This document shows, piece by piece, positions 15,998 to 24,479 of a stretch of DNA of 64,000 nucleotides. Position 1 is the first letter of the stretch. Each line of letters opens with the position of its first letter. The position numbers and the translations under genes are program-made. The DNA is from Microlunatus phosphovorus NM-1 (GTDB lineage Bacteria; Actinomycetota; Actinomycetes; Propionibacteriales; Propionibacteriaceae): the NCBI RefSeq assembly GCF_000270245.1, contig NC_015635.1, positions 248,001 through 312,000 of the forward strand, written 5' to 3'. The notes beneath the pieces are model-generated. The model saw nothing but the letters and a program-made list of their open reading frames with translations. It did no database searches and was not told where the DNA came from.

Positions 15998-17235
15998 CAG
16001 GCTGCCCGATCGATCACGAGCGCGACGTTGTGGCCGCCGAATCCGAGTGAGAGCGATACGGCCCGCGACTGCGGCGCGGCGCGCGGCCGGTCGCGGACGA
16101 CGTCGATGGCCATGCCGTCCTCGAGGTCCACGGTCCCGACCGTGGCCGGCACCTGTCCTCGCCGGAGGGAAAGTACGCAGACGATGGCCTCCGCGGCGCC
16201 GGCTGCGCCCAGCATGTGTCCGGTCATGGACTTGGTCGAGGTGGTCACGGTCGCCTCGCCGAACACGCGCTCGATCGCGTTGGCCTCCACCTGGTCGTTC
16301 AGCATCGTCCCGGTCCCGTGGGCGTTGACGTGGACGGGCTGATCGATCTCACCGGCCTCGTCGATCGCCTCGGTGATGGCCCGGCAGACGGCCTCGCCAC
16401 CCTCCGCCGGGGCGGTGATGTGCGACGCGTCGCTGGTGATGCCGTAGCCCGAGACCTCGGCGTAGATGGTCGCGCCGCGAGCCCGCGCGTGGGACTCGCT
16501 CTCCAGCACGAGTGCGGCGCCCCCTTCCCCCATCACGAATCCCGCCCGGTCGCGATCGAACGGGATGCTGGCCCGGTCCGGATCGGCTGCCGGGCTCAGC
16601 GCACGGAGGTTCTCGAACCCGGCCATGATCAGCTTCTGGGTGATGGCCTCGGCTCCGCCGCAGATGACAGCGTCGGCGTAGCCGTGGCGGATGGCCCGCA
16701 CGGCTTCGCCGATGCTCGCCGCGCTCGACGCGCAGGCGGCCAGGTGGGCCAGCGCGGGACCACGGGCTCCTGTGTCGATCGCGACGGCACCGGCCAGCAT
16801 GTTCCCGGCCATCTTGGGCACCAGCAGGGGCGATACCCGCCCCGGACCGCGACTCCGCATCGTCTCGAGCTCCTCGAGAACAGAGCCGACCCCCGCCAGT
16901 CCCGTGCTCATGAAGACGCCGAGGCGGAATGGGTCGACGCTGCCGACGATGCCGGAGTCCGCCACCGCCTGCCTCGCGGCAAGCAGGCCGAACAGGGCGA
17001 AGGCGTCCAGTCGTCGTGCTTCCCTGGTCGGCAGGGAACTCTCCGGCGGCAGGTCGGCGACGGGCGCGTACACGCGTACGCCCAGGTCCGAGTTGTCGAT
17101 GTGGTCCACGGGGACCACGCCATGGCGGCCCTCGAACAAGCTCTGTTCGAACGTGTGGACCGAGTTCCCGATCGGGCTGATGACGCCGAGACCGGTGACC
17201 ACCGCCCGCTCCGGGCGTCTTTCCTTCGGTGGCAT
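15997..17235 (-). CDS. FabF-type beta-ketoacyl-ACP synthase, discrete, in the cluster
   Basis: A 412-residue KAS II-like condensing enzyme with a full catalytic set: Cys168 in AACASSAAS, His306 in NAHGTGTMLND, and Lys335/His340 in KSMTGHMLG. The AACASS rather than the usual TACASS motif, and the position beside a free carrier protein, distinguish it from housekeeping FabF. A good ribosome-binding site (AAGGAG) precedes the ATG at 17235. It may prime the assembly line with an acyl starter or extend a carrier-bound chain with the adjacent carrier protein; which one is not shown by the sequence. Confidence 0.9.
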   Translation of the reverse strand: MPPKERRPERAVVTGLGVISPIGNSVHTFEQSLFEGRHGVVPVDHIDNSDLGVRVYAPVADLPPESSLPTREARRLDAFALFGLLAARQAVADSGIVGSVDPFRLGVFMSTGLAGVGSVLEELETMRSRGPGRVSPLLVPKMAGNMLAGAVAIDTGARGPALAHLAACASSAASIGEAVRAIRHGYADAVICGGAEAITQKLIMAGFENLRALSPAADPDRASIPFDRDRAGFVMGEGGAALVLESESHARARGATIYAEVSGYGITSDASHITAPAEGGEAVCRAITEAIDEAGEIDQPVHVNAHGTGTMLNDQVEANAIERVFGEATVTTSTKSMTGHMLGAAGAAEAIVCVLSLRRGQVPATVGTVDLEDGMAIDVVRDRPRAAPQSRAVSLSLGFGGHNVALVIDRAA

Positions 17236-17283
17236 CGCACCTTACTCCTTTGATCTCACGGAACTGTGGTGTCCGGGGTCGGA

Positions 17284-17517
17284 TCAGTGGCCGCCGACCC
17301 CGGTGGCTTCGACGACGCAGTCGTAGAGGTCTTGGACGGAGGTGACGGCCTTCGACACGTCCACGCTGCTGCCGATCGCGTCCTCGACGTTCATGGTGAA
17401 CTCGAAGACGTCGATCGAGTCGACCCCGATCGCTGTCAGATCGTCGCTCATCGCCAGCTCCTCGGCCGGCTTCCGGCTGAATTGGGCCAGCGCCTGCTTG
17501 AAGTCGTTCTCATTCAT
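17284..17517 (-). CDS. Acyl carrier protein, partner of the FabF-like synthase
   Basis: A 77-residue acidic carrier protein with the phosphopantetheine site GVDSIDVFEF (Ser34). It starts at the ATG at 17517, 9 nt after AAGGAG. The gene stands 48 nt upstream of the FabF-like gene and 67 nt downstream of the ABC ATPase gene, and is the second free carrier of the cluster. The DSID context is typical of fatty-acid or type II polyketide ACPs rather than NRPS carriers, so it probably carries an acyl chain for the FabF-like enzyme. Confidence 0.9.
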   Translation of the reverse strand: MNENDFKQALAQFSRKPAEELAMSDDLTAIGVDSIDVFEFTMNVEDAIGSSVDVSKAVTSVQDLYDCVVEATGVGGH

Positions 17518-17584
17518 GTCCCTGCTCCTTGTGTGATGTCGGTGTATCGGTCGGGCGGTGGGGCGATGCCTCGGGTCGGATTGG

Positions 17585-18406
17585 TCAGAATCCCTCGTGG
17601 CGCAGCCAGGCGAGCAGGTCGTCCTCGCGCTGGCCGGCGCGTTCCGCGGTCCACCGGCCCAACTCACGAGAGTTGACCAGTGAGCCGTCGCGGAGGTAGA
17701 TGACGCGATCTCCACGCGCCGCGCAGGACGGGTCGTGCGTGACCATGACGACCGTGGTGCCAGCGGCGTGCACGTCGGACAGGGCGTCCATGACCTCGAT
17801 GGTCATGCTGCTGTTCAGCGCCCCCGTGGGTTCGTCGGCGAACAGGATCGCCGGCTCGCAGGCCAGCGCCCGGCAGATCGACGCGCGCTGCAGCTGCCCA
17901 CCGGACACCTGGGTGATCCCGTGGGTTCTCACGTGCGCGATGTCGAACCGCTCCATCAGGGCATCGACCCGTGCTGTGGCGGCCGCTTTGTCCTTGGGAT
18001 TGGCCTTCAGCGCCGGCAACAAGATGTTGTCCCCGATGTTGAGGTTGGCCAGCAGGTAGGCCTGTTGGAACACGAAGCCCATCCGGGTCAGCCGAACCCG
18101 GCTCATCTCCGTGTCGCTGAGCGAGGTCAGCGGACCTCCCTCCAGCAGGACGGTCCCGCTGGAGGGACGGTCCATCCCGCTGATGCTGTACAGCAGCGTC
18201 GACTTGCCGGACCCGGACGCGCCCATGATCACCAGGAACTCGCCGGGGCGGACCTGCAGGTCGATCCCGTTCAGCACATGGGTGGGCGGGTCGGTCGATT
18301 GGTAGGTCTTGGTGATGCCGCGGCACTCCAGCGTCGGCTGATCACTGGTGCCGGGTGTCGGGGTGACCTGCTGTCCTTCCAGGTTCATTCGATCGGTCAT
18401 GGTCAT
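17585..18406 (-). CDS. ABC transporter ATPase, MacB/LolD type
   Basis: A 273-residue ATPase that pairs with the FtsX-type permease encoded just upstream. Walker A is IMGASGSGKSTLLYS, the Q-loop is GFVFQQAYLL, the signature is VSGGQLQRASICRAL, and Walker B is AILFADEPTGALNS with VTHD as the H-loop. About 35 extra N-terminal residues precede the domain. The ATG at 18406 has GGGAG 6 nt upstream; longer in-frame starts lack this. MacB-like systems move peptides, lipids or antimicrobials by mechanotransmission, so export of, or self-protection against, the cluster product is likely. Confidence 0.92.
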   Translation of the reverse strand: MTMTDRMNLEGQQVTPTPGTSDQPTLECRGITKTYQSTDPPTHVLNGIDLQVRPGEFLVIMGASGSGKSTLLYSISGMDRPSSGTVLLEGGPLTSLSDTEMSRVRLTRMGFVFQQAYLLANLNIGDNILLPALKANPKDKAAATARVDALMERFDIAHVRTHGITQVSGGQLQRASICRALACEPAILFADEPTGALNSSMTIEVMDALSDVHAAGTTVVMVTHDPSCAARGDRVIYLRDGSLVNSRELGRWTAERAGQREDDLLAWLRHEGF

Positions 18407-18417
18407 GATTGCTCCCG

Positions 18418-20820
18418 TCATTGATTCAGCCATGCGCTCTTGTCGGTGCGGCGGAGCCGCTGGGTAAGCAGAACGGCCCCGAGGTAGCCGGCGCCGACGA
18501 GGATCAACGGGTAGACCCCGTAGACCAGCCAGACGGTCGGCAGGAACTCCAGCTGGGCAATGCCCAGCCCGGCCAGCGAGATCAACCCGCCGACCAACGA
18601 CTCGCCCAGCGTCGCGGTGAACACCAGGCCTGCCACGGTCCCGAGGGCCGCCAGCAGCAGCGTTTTGCCTCGGGTCTGCGCGATGATCTCCCGGGCTGAG
18701 AACCCGATGGCGGACAGCACCCCCATCTTGCGCCGGTCGCTCGACATCCGGAGCTTGAGGAACAGGCTCGTGATGAGCACCGCGACCCCGATGCCGAACG
18801 CGAAGCTGAGCACGGCGGCACTGGCGAAGGCGTCGGTGACGTACGCCAGTGTCTGCTGAACGTAGTCCCGCATCGGGATCACCGCGGCAGCGGGGAACCG
18901 AGCACCGTACTCGGCTGCGATCGCGGCCGGGTCGACGCCGTCGGCGACATCGGCGTAGATGACGTAACCCGCCGCTCCCTGCGTCACCTCGCCCTGCATC
19001 TTGGCGGTGTAGCCACCGCTGGTCACGTCCTGGTAAATCCCGCTGACGACGTGGCTCGTCCACTCCTGGTCCTGGCGGACGCGCAGCTGATCCCCGGGTC
19101 CGACCTGGTATTTCTGCGCGTTCAGCACCGAGAGCGCGATCTCGCCCTCAGCCGGCGGCCCGCCCTCCAGGAAGTCCACCGTGCGGCCGGTGTAGTCACC
19201 GACTTCGACATCGAGTGTTTCGGCACCTTCGGGGCCCGCCACCTCGCCGAGGATCTTGGCGTAGGAGCGCACGTCGAGGAGCCGGTCGTCGTCGGCGAGC
19301 TGACCGGCCAGCTTGGAGCGCACCGCGTCGAGGTCATCGGTGTAGGCGAGGTCAGCGCGGATGTCGCTCTCCGGGGCGCCCAGGTAGGTGACGAACCGAG
19401 GACTCTCGAAGGTGCTGAGCAGGTTCATCGGCAGTGCCATCAGCACCGCGGCGAGGAAGAACACGGCCGGTAGCAGCGCCCACTGCCGCGCCTCCGCACG
19501 GAGGTCCAGCCACGCCAGCCGACGGTTGAGACTGCCGCCACGGGAGGAGATCAAGCTGGTACTGCGGACCCGCTGGGCCGCTCGCCGGGCCTGCTTCGCC
19601 GTCTGTCGCTCGGTCAAGGTGCTCCCGTGCACGAGCGCGTTCACCACCTCGATCCGGCGCACCCGGCGCAGGACGCTCCGGCAGATGACCAGGACCACGA
19701 GGTAGACGGCGACCAGTGCGAGTGTCGGCACCAGGAACGTCCAGACGCTGAGGGGCGCAGCCGCGTAGTTCACCCGGACGTCTCGGCTCAGCAGACCGGC
19801 CGCCAGGATCGCGAGCAGGCCGCCGATCACGCACGCAACGAGGGTCATCACGCCGTATTTCGCCAGGTACAGCCGCGAGACCTCTCGATCGGGGATCCCG
19901 ATCGCCTTCATCGCGCCGATCTCGCGGACCTGGTCCTGCAGTGTTCCTCGGATCACGAAGCGGAGGTTCAACATGGCGATGATGATCAGCACGACGCTGG
20001 CGAACATCAGTGCTATCGCGACCAGACCGTCGCTGAAGGCGTTGATGATACGGATCATCTGGTAGGTCACCGCCTGCCCGTTCTTGGGCAGCGCAGCGTC
20101 CGCATCGTAGGCGCCCTGCAGCTGCGCGGTGGCGCCAGGATCCTTCAGCCGGTACTCCACGATGATCTCCGGCTCGGCGCCGGCGGAGCGGCCGAGCGTC
20201 ACCAGATCGGCCGGCGAGACCAGGAACCGGGTCGAGGACGACAGCGAGGACGCCATCTGCGCGTCCCGGACGAATCCGCGGACGACCAGTTCGAGGCTGC
20301 CGGCCTCGGCACCGACCCTGAGCCGGTCGCCCTCCTGCAGACCGAAGCGCTGCTGGTAGGCCACCGGCAGGTAGACCTCGCCGGGGCCTGGCTGGGCGAT
20401 GTTGCCGGCCTGGTCGATCAGGTAGTCGAAGTCGGGATTCTGCTGGACGAACAGGTTGTCGATCAGGCTGTCCGACAGGTCGCCGGTCTGCCCCGTCGAG
20501 GGGCGCTGCCACGACAGAGCCGAGCTGTCGAATCCGTACATCCGAACCACGGTCCAGGCCTGGATGTCCGGCTGTCCGGCCGCGAACCGCTGCAGTGCCT
20601 CGGCGTCGTAGTCCCCTTTGTGCATCTGGAGGAAGTGTGGGGGCTTCGCCTCGGCGTAGAGCTGGTCGACCGCGCCCACGAGTCGCTCGATCACCATCGC
20701 CCCCGTGGCCATCAGGAACGCTGAGAGCACCAAGACGACGAGGAGTGCGAGGTTCACGCCCTTGTTCTTGATCAGGTCGTTGCCGGCGTAGCGCAGCAGC
20801 AGTGAGTTGCGGTTCGTCAT
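18418..20820 (-). CDS. FtsX/MacB-type ABC permease, two-unit form
   Basis: An 800-residue permease with two FtsX-like halves. The first has an N-terminal helix (NLALLVVLVLSAFLMATGAMV), a large extracytoplasmic domain and a block of three helices near 290-430 (FSDGLVAIALMFASVVLIII, YGVMTLVACVIGGLLAILAAGLL, WTFLVPTLALVAVYLVVLVI). The second half repeats this, with its own extracytoplasmic domain and three C-terminal helices. Ten or fewer helices is the usual count for this family. The ATG overlaps the upstream membrane-protein gene (ATGA) and the ATPase gene follows after 11 nt. Probable partner of that ATPase for efflux or immunity. Confidence 0.9.
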   Translation of the reverse strand: MTNRNSLLLRYAGNDLIKNKGVNLALLVVLVLSAFLMATGAMVIERLVGAVDQLYAEAKPPHFLQMHKGDYDAEALQRFAAGQPDIQAWTVVRMYGFDSSALSWQRPSTGQTGDLSDSLIDNLFVQQNPDFDYLIDQAGNIAQPGPGEVYLPVAYQQRFGLQEGDRLRVGAEAGSLELVVRGFVRDAQMASSLSSSTRFLVSPADLVTLGRSAGAEPEIIVEYRLKDPGATAQLQGAYDADAALPKNGQAVTYQMIRIINAFSDGLVAIALMFASVVLIIIAMLNLRFVIRGTLQDQVREIGAMKAIGIPDREVSRLYLAKYGVMTLVACVIGGLLAILAAGLLSRDVRVNYAAAPLSVWTFLVPTLALVAVYLVVLVICRSVLRRVRRIEVVNALVHGSTLTERQTAKQARRAAQRVRSTSLISSRGGSLNRRLAWLDLRAEARQWALLPAVFFLAAVLMALPMNLLSTFESPRFVTYLGAPESDIRADLAYTDDLDAVRSKLAGQLADDDRLLDVRSYAKILGEVAGPEGAETLDVEVGDYTGRTVDFLEGGPPAEGEIALSVLNAQKYQVGPGDQLRVRQDQEWTSHVVSGIYQDVTSGGYTAKMQGEVTQGAAGYVIYADVADGVDPAAIAAEYGARFPAAAVIPMRDYVQQTLAYVTDAFASAAVLSFAFGIGVAVLITSLFLKLRMSSDRRKMGVLSAIGFSAREIIAQTRGKTLLLAALGTVAGLVFTATLGESLVGGLISLAGLGIAQLEFLPTVWLVYGVYPLILVGAGYLGAVLLTQRLRRTDKSAWLNQ

Positions 20821-21305
20821 GCCAGGCTCCAGACGCCGGGGATCTGCAACGACATCACGGTCAGCACGACGTGGTAGACGACGTCCAGCACGATGTTGCC
20901 GAACTCGACCCAGTCGACCCTGCCGGTCTTCCGGCGCTTGCGCCAGATCTCCTGCGTGTGGGTCCACAACCCGCTCAGGCCATAGATGTAGAGGGTGACG
21001 AGCGTGGCGGCCCAGAAGTTGCCCTGGAACCAGATCGCCATCACGCCCATCACGCCCAGACCGAGCTGGGCGAACCCGTACTTGACCTGGAACGGTCCAC
21101 CGGGCCAACCCAGCTGCGCTGCGGTCTTCTCCGGGATGAGCACGTTGATGATGAACCCGAGCACGGCGATGATCCCGTGCGAGACCGCGAACTGGTGCAG
21201 CAGCATTGTCTCCAGCACGACGACGTGGTCGGCGGGGAAGCCTTGCAGGGCGAGCTGCACCACACCGGTGACCAATCCCGCGCCGATGATCGCGACGATC
21301 CACAT
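20817..21305 (-). CDS. Small membrane protein (possibly DUF6790-like)
   Basis: A 162-residue protein with about four hydrophobic segments (WIVAIIGAGLVTGVVQLAL, FAVSHGIIAVLGFIINVLI, YGFAQLGLGVMGVMAIWF, FGNIVLDVVYHVVLTVMS) and conserved-looking patches LLHQFAVSHG and GFAQLGLGVMG. The resemblance to DUF6790 is from memory and uncertain. A strong ribosome-binding site (AAGGAG, 8 nt) supports the ATG at 21305. It lies between the MFS exporter and the ABC permease, overlapping the latter by 4 nt, so a role in export or resistance is the best contextual guess. Confidence 0.72.
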   Translation of the reverse strand: MWIVAIIGAGLVTGVVQLALQGFPADHVVVLETMLLHQFAVSHGIIAVLGFIINVLIPEKTAAQLGWPGGPFQVKYGFAQLGLGVMGVMAIWFQGNFWAATLVTLYIYGLSGLWTHTQEIWRKRRKTGRVDWVEFGNIVLDVVYHVVLTVMSLQIPGVWSLA

Positions 21306-21307
21306 GT

Positions 21308-22678
21308 TCAGATCTCCTTGGTTTGGGCAGTCGTCTGCCGCAGGTGGTTGTCGAGCTCTCCGATGCTGCGTAGCCGGGGGGTGACCGCGGCCACCGCAAT
21401 CAGGCCCGCCGCGACGAGGACCAGCATCAGACCGATCCCGCGTGAGCTTCCGACGCCGATCAGTCGTCCCAGCGAGCCGGCCAGGGCGCCGTCGGCGGTG
21501 AGCAGCGGGGTGAAGACCGCGTCGGCGAGCACACCGGAGACGGTGTAGGCGACGATGTAGCCGAGCTGTGAGATCAGCCCCATCAGGCCCCAGACCCGAC
21601 CTTGCACGGCGTTCGGGATCGACGCTCGAGCGAGCACCTCGACGCTGGTGTTCAGGACCGGCAGCGTCAGGAAGAAGAAGAAGGCGAAGATCCCGATCCA
21701 GACGACGTCGACCGTGATCCCCATCGCGGCCACGGCGACTCCGGCCATGGCCAGCGAGAGCGAGAGGTACGTGCTCTGCCGGTGCCGCATGGTGAAGAGG
21801 CTGATGGCCAGGCTGGAGACCAGCATGCCGACCGCCGCCAGGGACCGGACGAGGCCCAGGCTCTGCTCGTCGGAGAGCTCCAGCAGCATCGGAGTGAGCA
21901 GAGTCTGCAGGAACCCCATGCAGAAGGTCACCAGGGTCGCCAGCACCATCAGCACCGTGATCCCACGATGGCGGATCAGGAAGCCCACACCGACGGACAG
22001 GTCGTTTCGGATGCTGTGCCGGACCGATGGCCTCGTGCTCCCGATCCCGCGCCAGACCACCACCATGCACGACGTGGTCACGATCATGGTGGTGATGTCG
22101 AGTACCAACACGAGCTGGATCCCGAAGTGCGCCATCAGCAGGCCGGCGATCGCGGGGGAGACCAGAAACTGGGCCGCCGAGGCGAACTGCACCAGGCCGC
22201 CGGCCCGGGTGTATTGCTCGGGGGTGAGGAGATCGGTGACGGTCGCCCGGTAGGCCGGGTCCATCACCGACGTGAACACCGAGCTGAGAGCGACGCACGC
22301 GCAGACGACGGCGGTGCTCGCGACTCCGTCCCGGAAGGCCAGCAGGAGTACGACCAAGCCGATCGCGGAGAACGTGTCGCCCAGGATCATCAGCAGGCGT
22401 CGGTCGAATCGGTCGGCGAGCACGCCGCCCAGCGGGGTCAGCAGCACACCGGGCAGGAACGCCGCCAACATGACCACGGCCACCGCGGTGCTGCTGCGGG
22501 TCTGGTGGTAGACCTGCACGGCGAGGCCGAACGCGGTCAGCCCGTTACCGACCCGGGCCACGAGCTGAGCCGCCCAGATCACCATGAACGAGCGGAACCC
22601 GTCCGGGGACTTGGCTCGGCGCGGCTGCGCCGGGACCGTTGCGGTGGCGCCGGTGGACCCAGACGTGGACTCAGACAT
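21308..22678 (-). CDS. MFS exporter, EntS / MFS_3-like
   Basis: A 456-residue major facilitator with about twelve helices. The loop 2-3 signature is GVLADRFDRRLLM, and the start of helix 1 (FRSFMVIWAAQLVARVGNGLTAFGLAVQVYHQT) resembles EntS-type siderophore and peptide exporters that accompany NRPS clusters. Its ATG lies inside the end of the thioesterase gene (8-nt overlap), and its stop is 2 nt from the next start, so it is fully embedded in the operon. Probable exporter of the assembly-line product. Confidence 0.9.
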   Translation of the reverse strand: MSESTSGSTGATATVPAQPRRAKSPDGFRSFMVIWAAQLVARVGNGLTAFGLAVQVYHQTRSSTAVAVVMLAAFLPGVLLTPLGGVLADRFDRRLLMILGDTFSAIGLVVLLLAFRDGVASTAVVCACVALSSVFTSVMDPAYRATVTDLLTPEQYTRAGGLVQFASAAQFLVSPAIAGLLMAHFGIQLVLVLDITTMIVTTSCMVVVWRGIGSTRPSVRHSIRNDLSVGVGFLIRHRGITVLMVLATLVTFCMGFLQTLLTPMLLELSDEQSLGLVRSLAAVGMLVSSLAISLFTMRHRQSTYLSLSLAMAGVAVAAMGITVDVVWIGIFAFFFFLTLPVLNTSVEVLARASIPNAVQGRVWGLMGLISQLGYIVAYTVSGVLADAVFTPLLTADGALAGSLGRLIGVGSSRGIGLMLVLVAAGLIAVAAVTPRLRSIGELDNHLRQTTAQTKEI

Positions 22679-23468
22679 CGTTCACGATCGCGTCGAGAGG
22701 CCCGAATGCGTGCCGGACGAACATGTGTCCCTCGCCCTCGAGGACGTGGGTGCGGAGCGGCCGCGCGAGGTAGTCCTGCCAGGCCGATGCCGTCCCCTCG
22801 GGGGTGTGGTGGTCGTGCTCGCCCAGCACCAGCCGGGTCGAGACGTCGAGACGGCCTGCGGGTTGCCGCTTGGCCTCCTCCAGCACCTGGTAGTCCGCCC
22901 GGAAGGCAGGCAGGAAGTACGAGACCAGAGCCGGGTCGCTGGCCACCTCCGTCGGGATCGCCCCGAACCCGGACAGGTGGCGCAGCAGATCCTGCTCGGA
23001 GGAGGCGGCATGGCCGGCGACCGACAGGTCGCGCGGGGCGCACGAGGCGGACAGCACGAGGTCGCCGGGCTGCCGGTGCCAGAACTCCGGCCGGTCCGCC
23101 ATCGCGAGCAGGACGTGGTAGGCCACGATCCCGCCCATGCTGTGACCAAAGAACACCGCCCCGGGCAGCAGGATCTCCCGCAGAGCGTCGAGATAGCACC
23201 TGACCAGCGGTCCGAGTCGACGGTGCGCCGCCAGGTTCGACGGCCCGTGACCCGGTGGGTTGACGGTCCACACGTCCCAGTTGCCGCTGAGGTGGCCGAC
23301 CAGCCCGTTGAACGAGGCTCCGAAGCCGCCCAGGTAAGGGAACATGACGAGTTGACGTCCGTTCGGTGAAGGCCGGAGGTTCCACAGGACCGACGTCGTC
23401 GCCGTAGCCAGGCGCGTGGCACGCCTGGTCGGGACGGACCGGAGGTCACGGACCGCTGTCGAGCTCAT
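22671..23468 (-). CDS. Type II thioesterase of the assembly line
   Basis: A 265-residue alpha/beta hydrolase of the GrsT/TEII family: N-terminal LVMFPYLGGFGASFNGL, PPGHGPS, nucleophile Ser110 in FFGHSMGG, Asp219 in LGEHDHHTP and His248 in GEGHMF. TEIIs clear misprimed or stalled carriers. Because the megasynthase has no integrated thioesterase, this enzyme is also a candidate for releasing the final product, but that is inference. Its ATG overlaps the preceding gene stop (ATGA). Confidence 0.9.
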   Translation of the reverse strand: MSSTAVRDLRSVPTRRATRLATATTSVLWNLRPSPNGRQLVMFPYLGGFGASFNGLVGHLSGNWDVWTVNPPGHGPSNLAAHRRLGPLVRCYLDALREILLPGAVFFGHSMGGIVAYHVLLAMADRPEFWHRQPGDLVLSASCAPRDLSVAGHAASSEQDLLRHLSGFGAIPTEVASDPALVSYFLPAFRADYQVLEEAKRQPAGRLDVSTRLVLGEHDHHTPEGTASAWQDYLARPLRTHVLEGEGHMFVRHAFGPLDAIVNDV

Positions 23469-24451
23469 GTGAGATCCTCCTGCCCGACCGCTACTGGCTC
23501 GAGCGGATGCGTCGTGCTCGGCCGGGGCGCCCGGCTCGCGTCCCCGACTCCCGGCACGACGGCGTGCACGCGCGTGGTGTAGGCGTGCTCGAGGTACTCC
23601 GGGAAGCTGGTCGGCGGGTCGAGGACTCCGTGTCCCTGTCGCCTCAGCACGACGTAGCCGAGCAGCACCAACAGGCTGAACAGCACCAGCTGGATCAGTT
23701 GGGTCGAGACCATGAAGTAGTACAGCTTGAAGTGGCTGCCGGACGCGGAGACCCAGAACGGGAGCAGGAAGAACAACACGTTGCCCTTCATCCGGTTCAA
23801 CAGCAGGGCCATCCCGACACCGAGCACACACAGCTGGGCCACATACAGCGGCCAGGCCGTGGCCAGCTCGAACGAGGCGAACAGGTTCCCCGGGGCGACG
23901 AAGATGCCGATGCCCAACCCGGTGGCGACACCGGCGACGACGGGGCTGCCGGTGACCCGCTGGACGAACGGGAGGAAGAACCCGAACCAGCCGATGGCAA
24001 TCGCCACCATCCCGACCTCCATCACGAACAGCCGCAGGAACGTGAGCGCCATGCCCGGCGGAGTGAGGGTCTCGGGTGGCACGGGAACACCGAAGGTGAC
24101 GCAGAGGTAACGCACCGCGAAGATGTAGCCCAGCATCGTCAGCATCAGCGCCGGGATCCAGATCAGATCACGCCGGCGGGGGATGAGCGTCCGGGCGAAG
24201 TTGGCGACGCCGCGTCCGCCGTCGTAGTGCAGCAAGATCAACAAAGTGGCGATGGCCGGGCTGTGCAAGATCACGATCACCACGGGGCTGAGCAGTTCCA
24301 GGTCGCCCAGCACCGCCACCGCGGTGTCATGGGCGAACAGGTAGAACAGCGACAGACCCCAGACCGATCCGATGGTCAGGACCACGAACAGGACCAGGTA
24401 CTTGGTGTAGGGCTGGGCCGGCTTCTTGGCTGCGCGAGCGGCTTCAAACAC
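23465..24451 (-). CDS. CPBP-like membrane protein lacking the protease motif
   Basis: A 328-residue membrane protein with about eight segments. The pattern SPAIATLLILLHYDGGRGVANFARTLIPRRRDL, followed by WIPALMLTMLGYIFAVRY, is characteristic of CPBP-family (Rce1-like) intramembrane proteases. In those the next helix has EExxxR; here the equivalent helix reads VMEVGMVAIAIGWFGFFLP, keeping the GW-G-F-P frame but with Glu-Val for Glu-Glu and Phe for Arg, so it is probably not proteolytic. The GTG at 24451 has GGAG 8 nt upstream. CPBP proteins often serve as bacteriocin immunity factors; here immunity, transport or a scaffold role is possible. Confidence 0.68.
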   Translation of the reverse strand: MFEAARAAKKPAQPYTKYLVLFVVLTIGSVWGLSLFYLFAHDTAVAVLGDLELLSPVVIVILHSPAIATLLILLHYDGGRGVANFARTLIPRRRDLIWIPALMLTMLGYIFAVRYLCVTFGVPVPPETLTPPGMALTFLRLFVMEVGMVAIAIGWFGFFLPFVQRVTGSPVVAGVATGLGIGIFVAPGNLFASFELATAWPLYVAQLCVLGVGMALLLNRMKGNVLFFLLPFWVSASGSHFKLYYFMVSTQLIQLVLFSLLVLLGYVVLRRQGHGVLDPPTSFPEYLEHAYTTRVHAVVPGVGDASRAPRPSTTHPLEPVAVGQEDLT

Positions 24452-24479
24452 GACGATCACTCCAGGTTCGGTTGGGGGC

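Noticed and set aside
18418-21399. A minus-strand open frame that extends about 580 nt upstream of the FtsX permease start
   Set aside because: The upstream part is an out-of-frame shadow of the small membrane-protein gene; the ATG at 20820 has an ATGA overlap and a proper membrane start.
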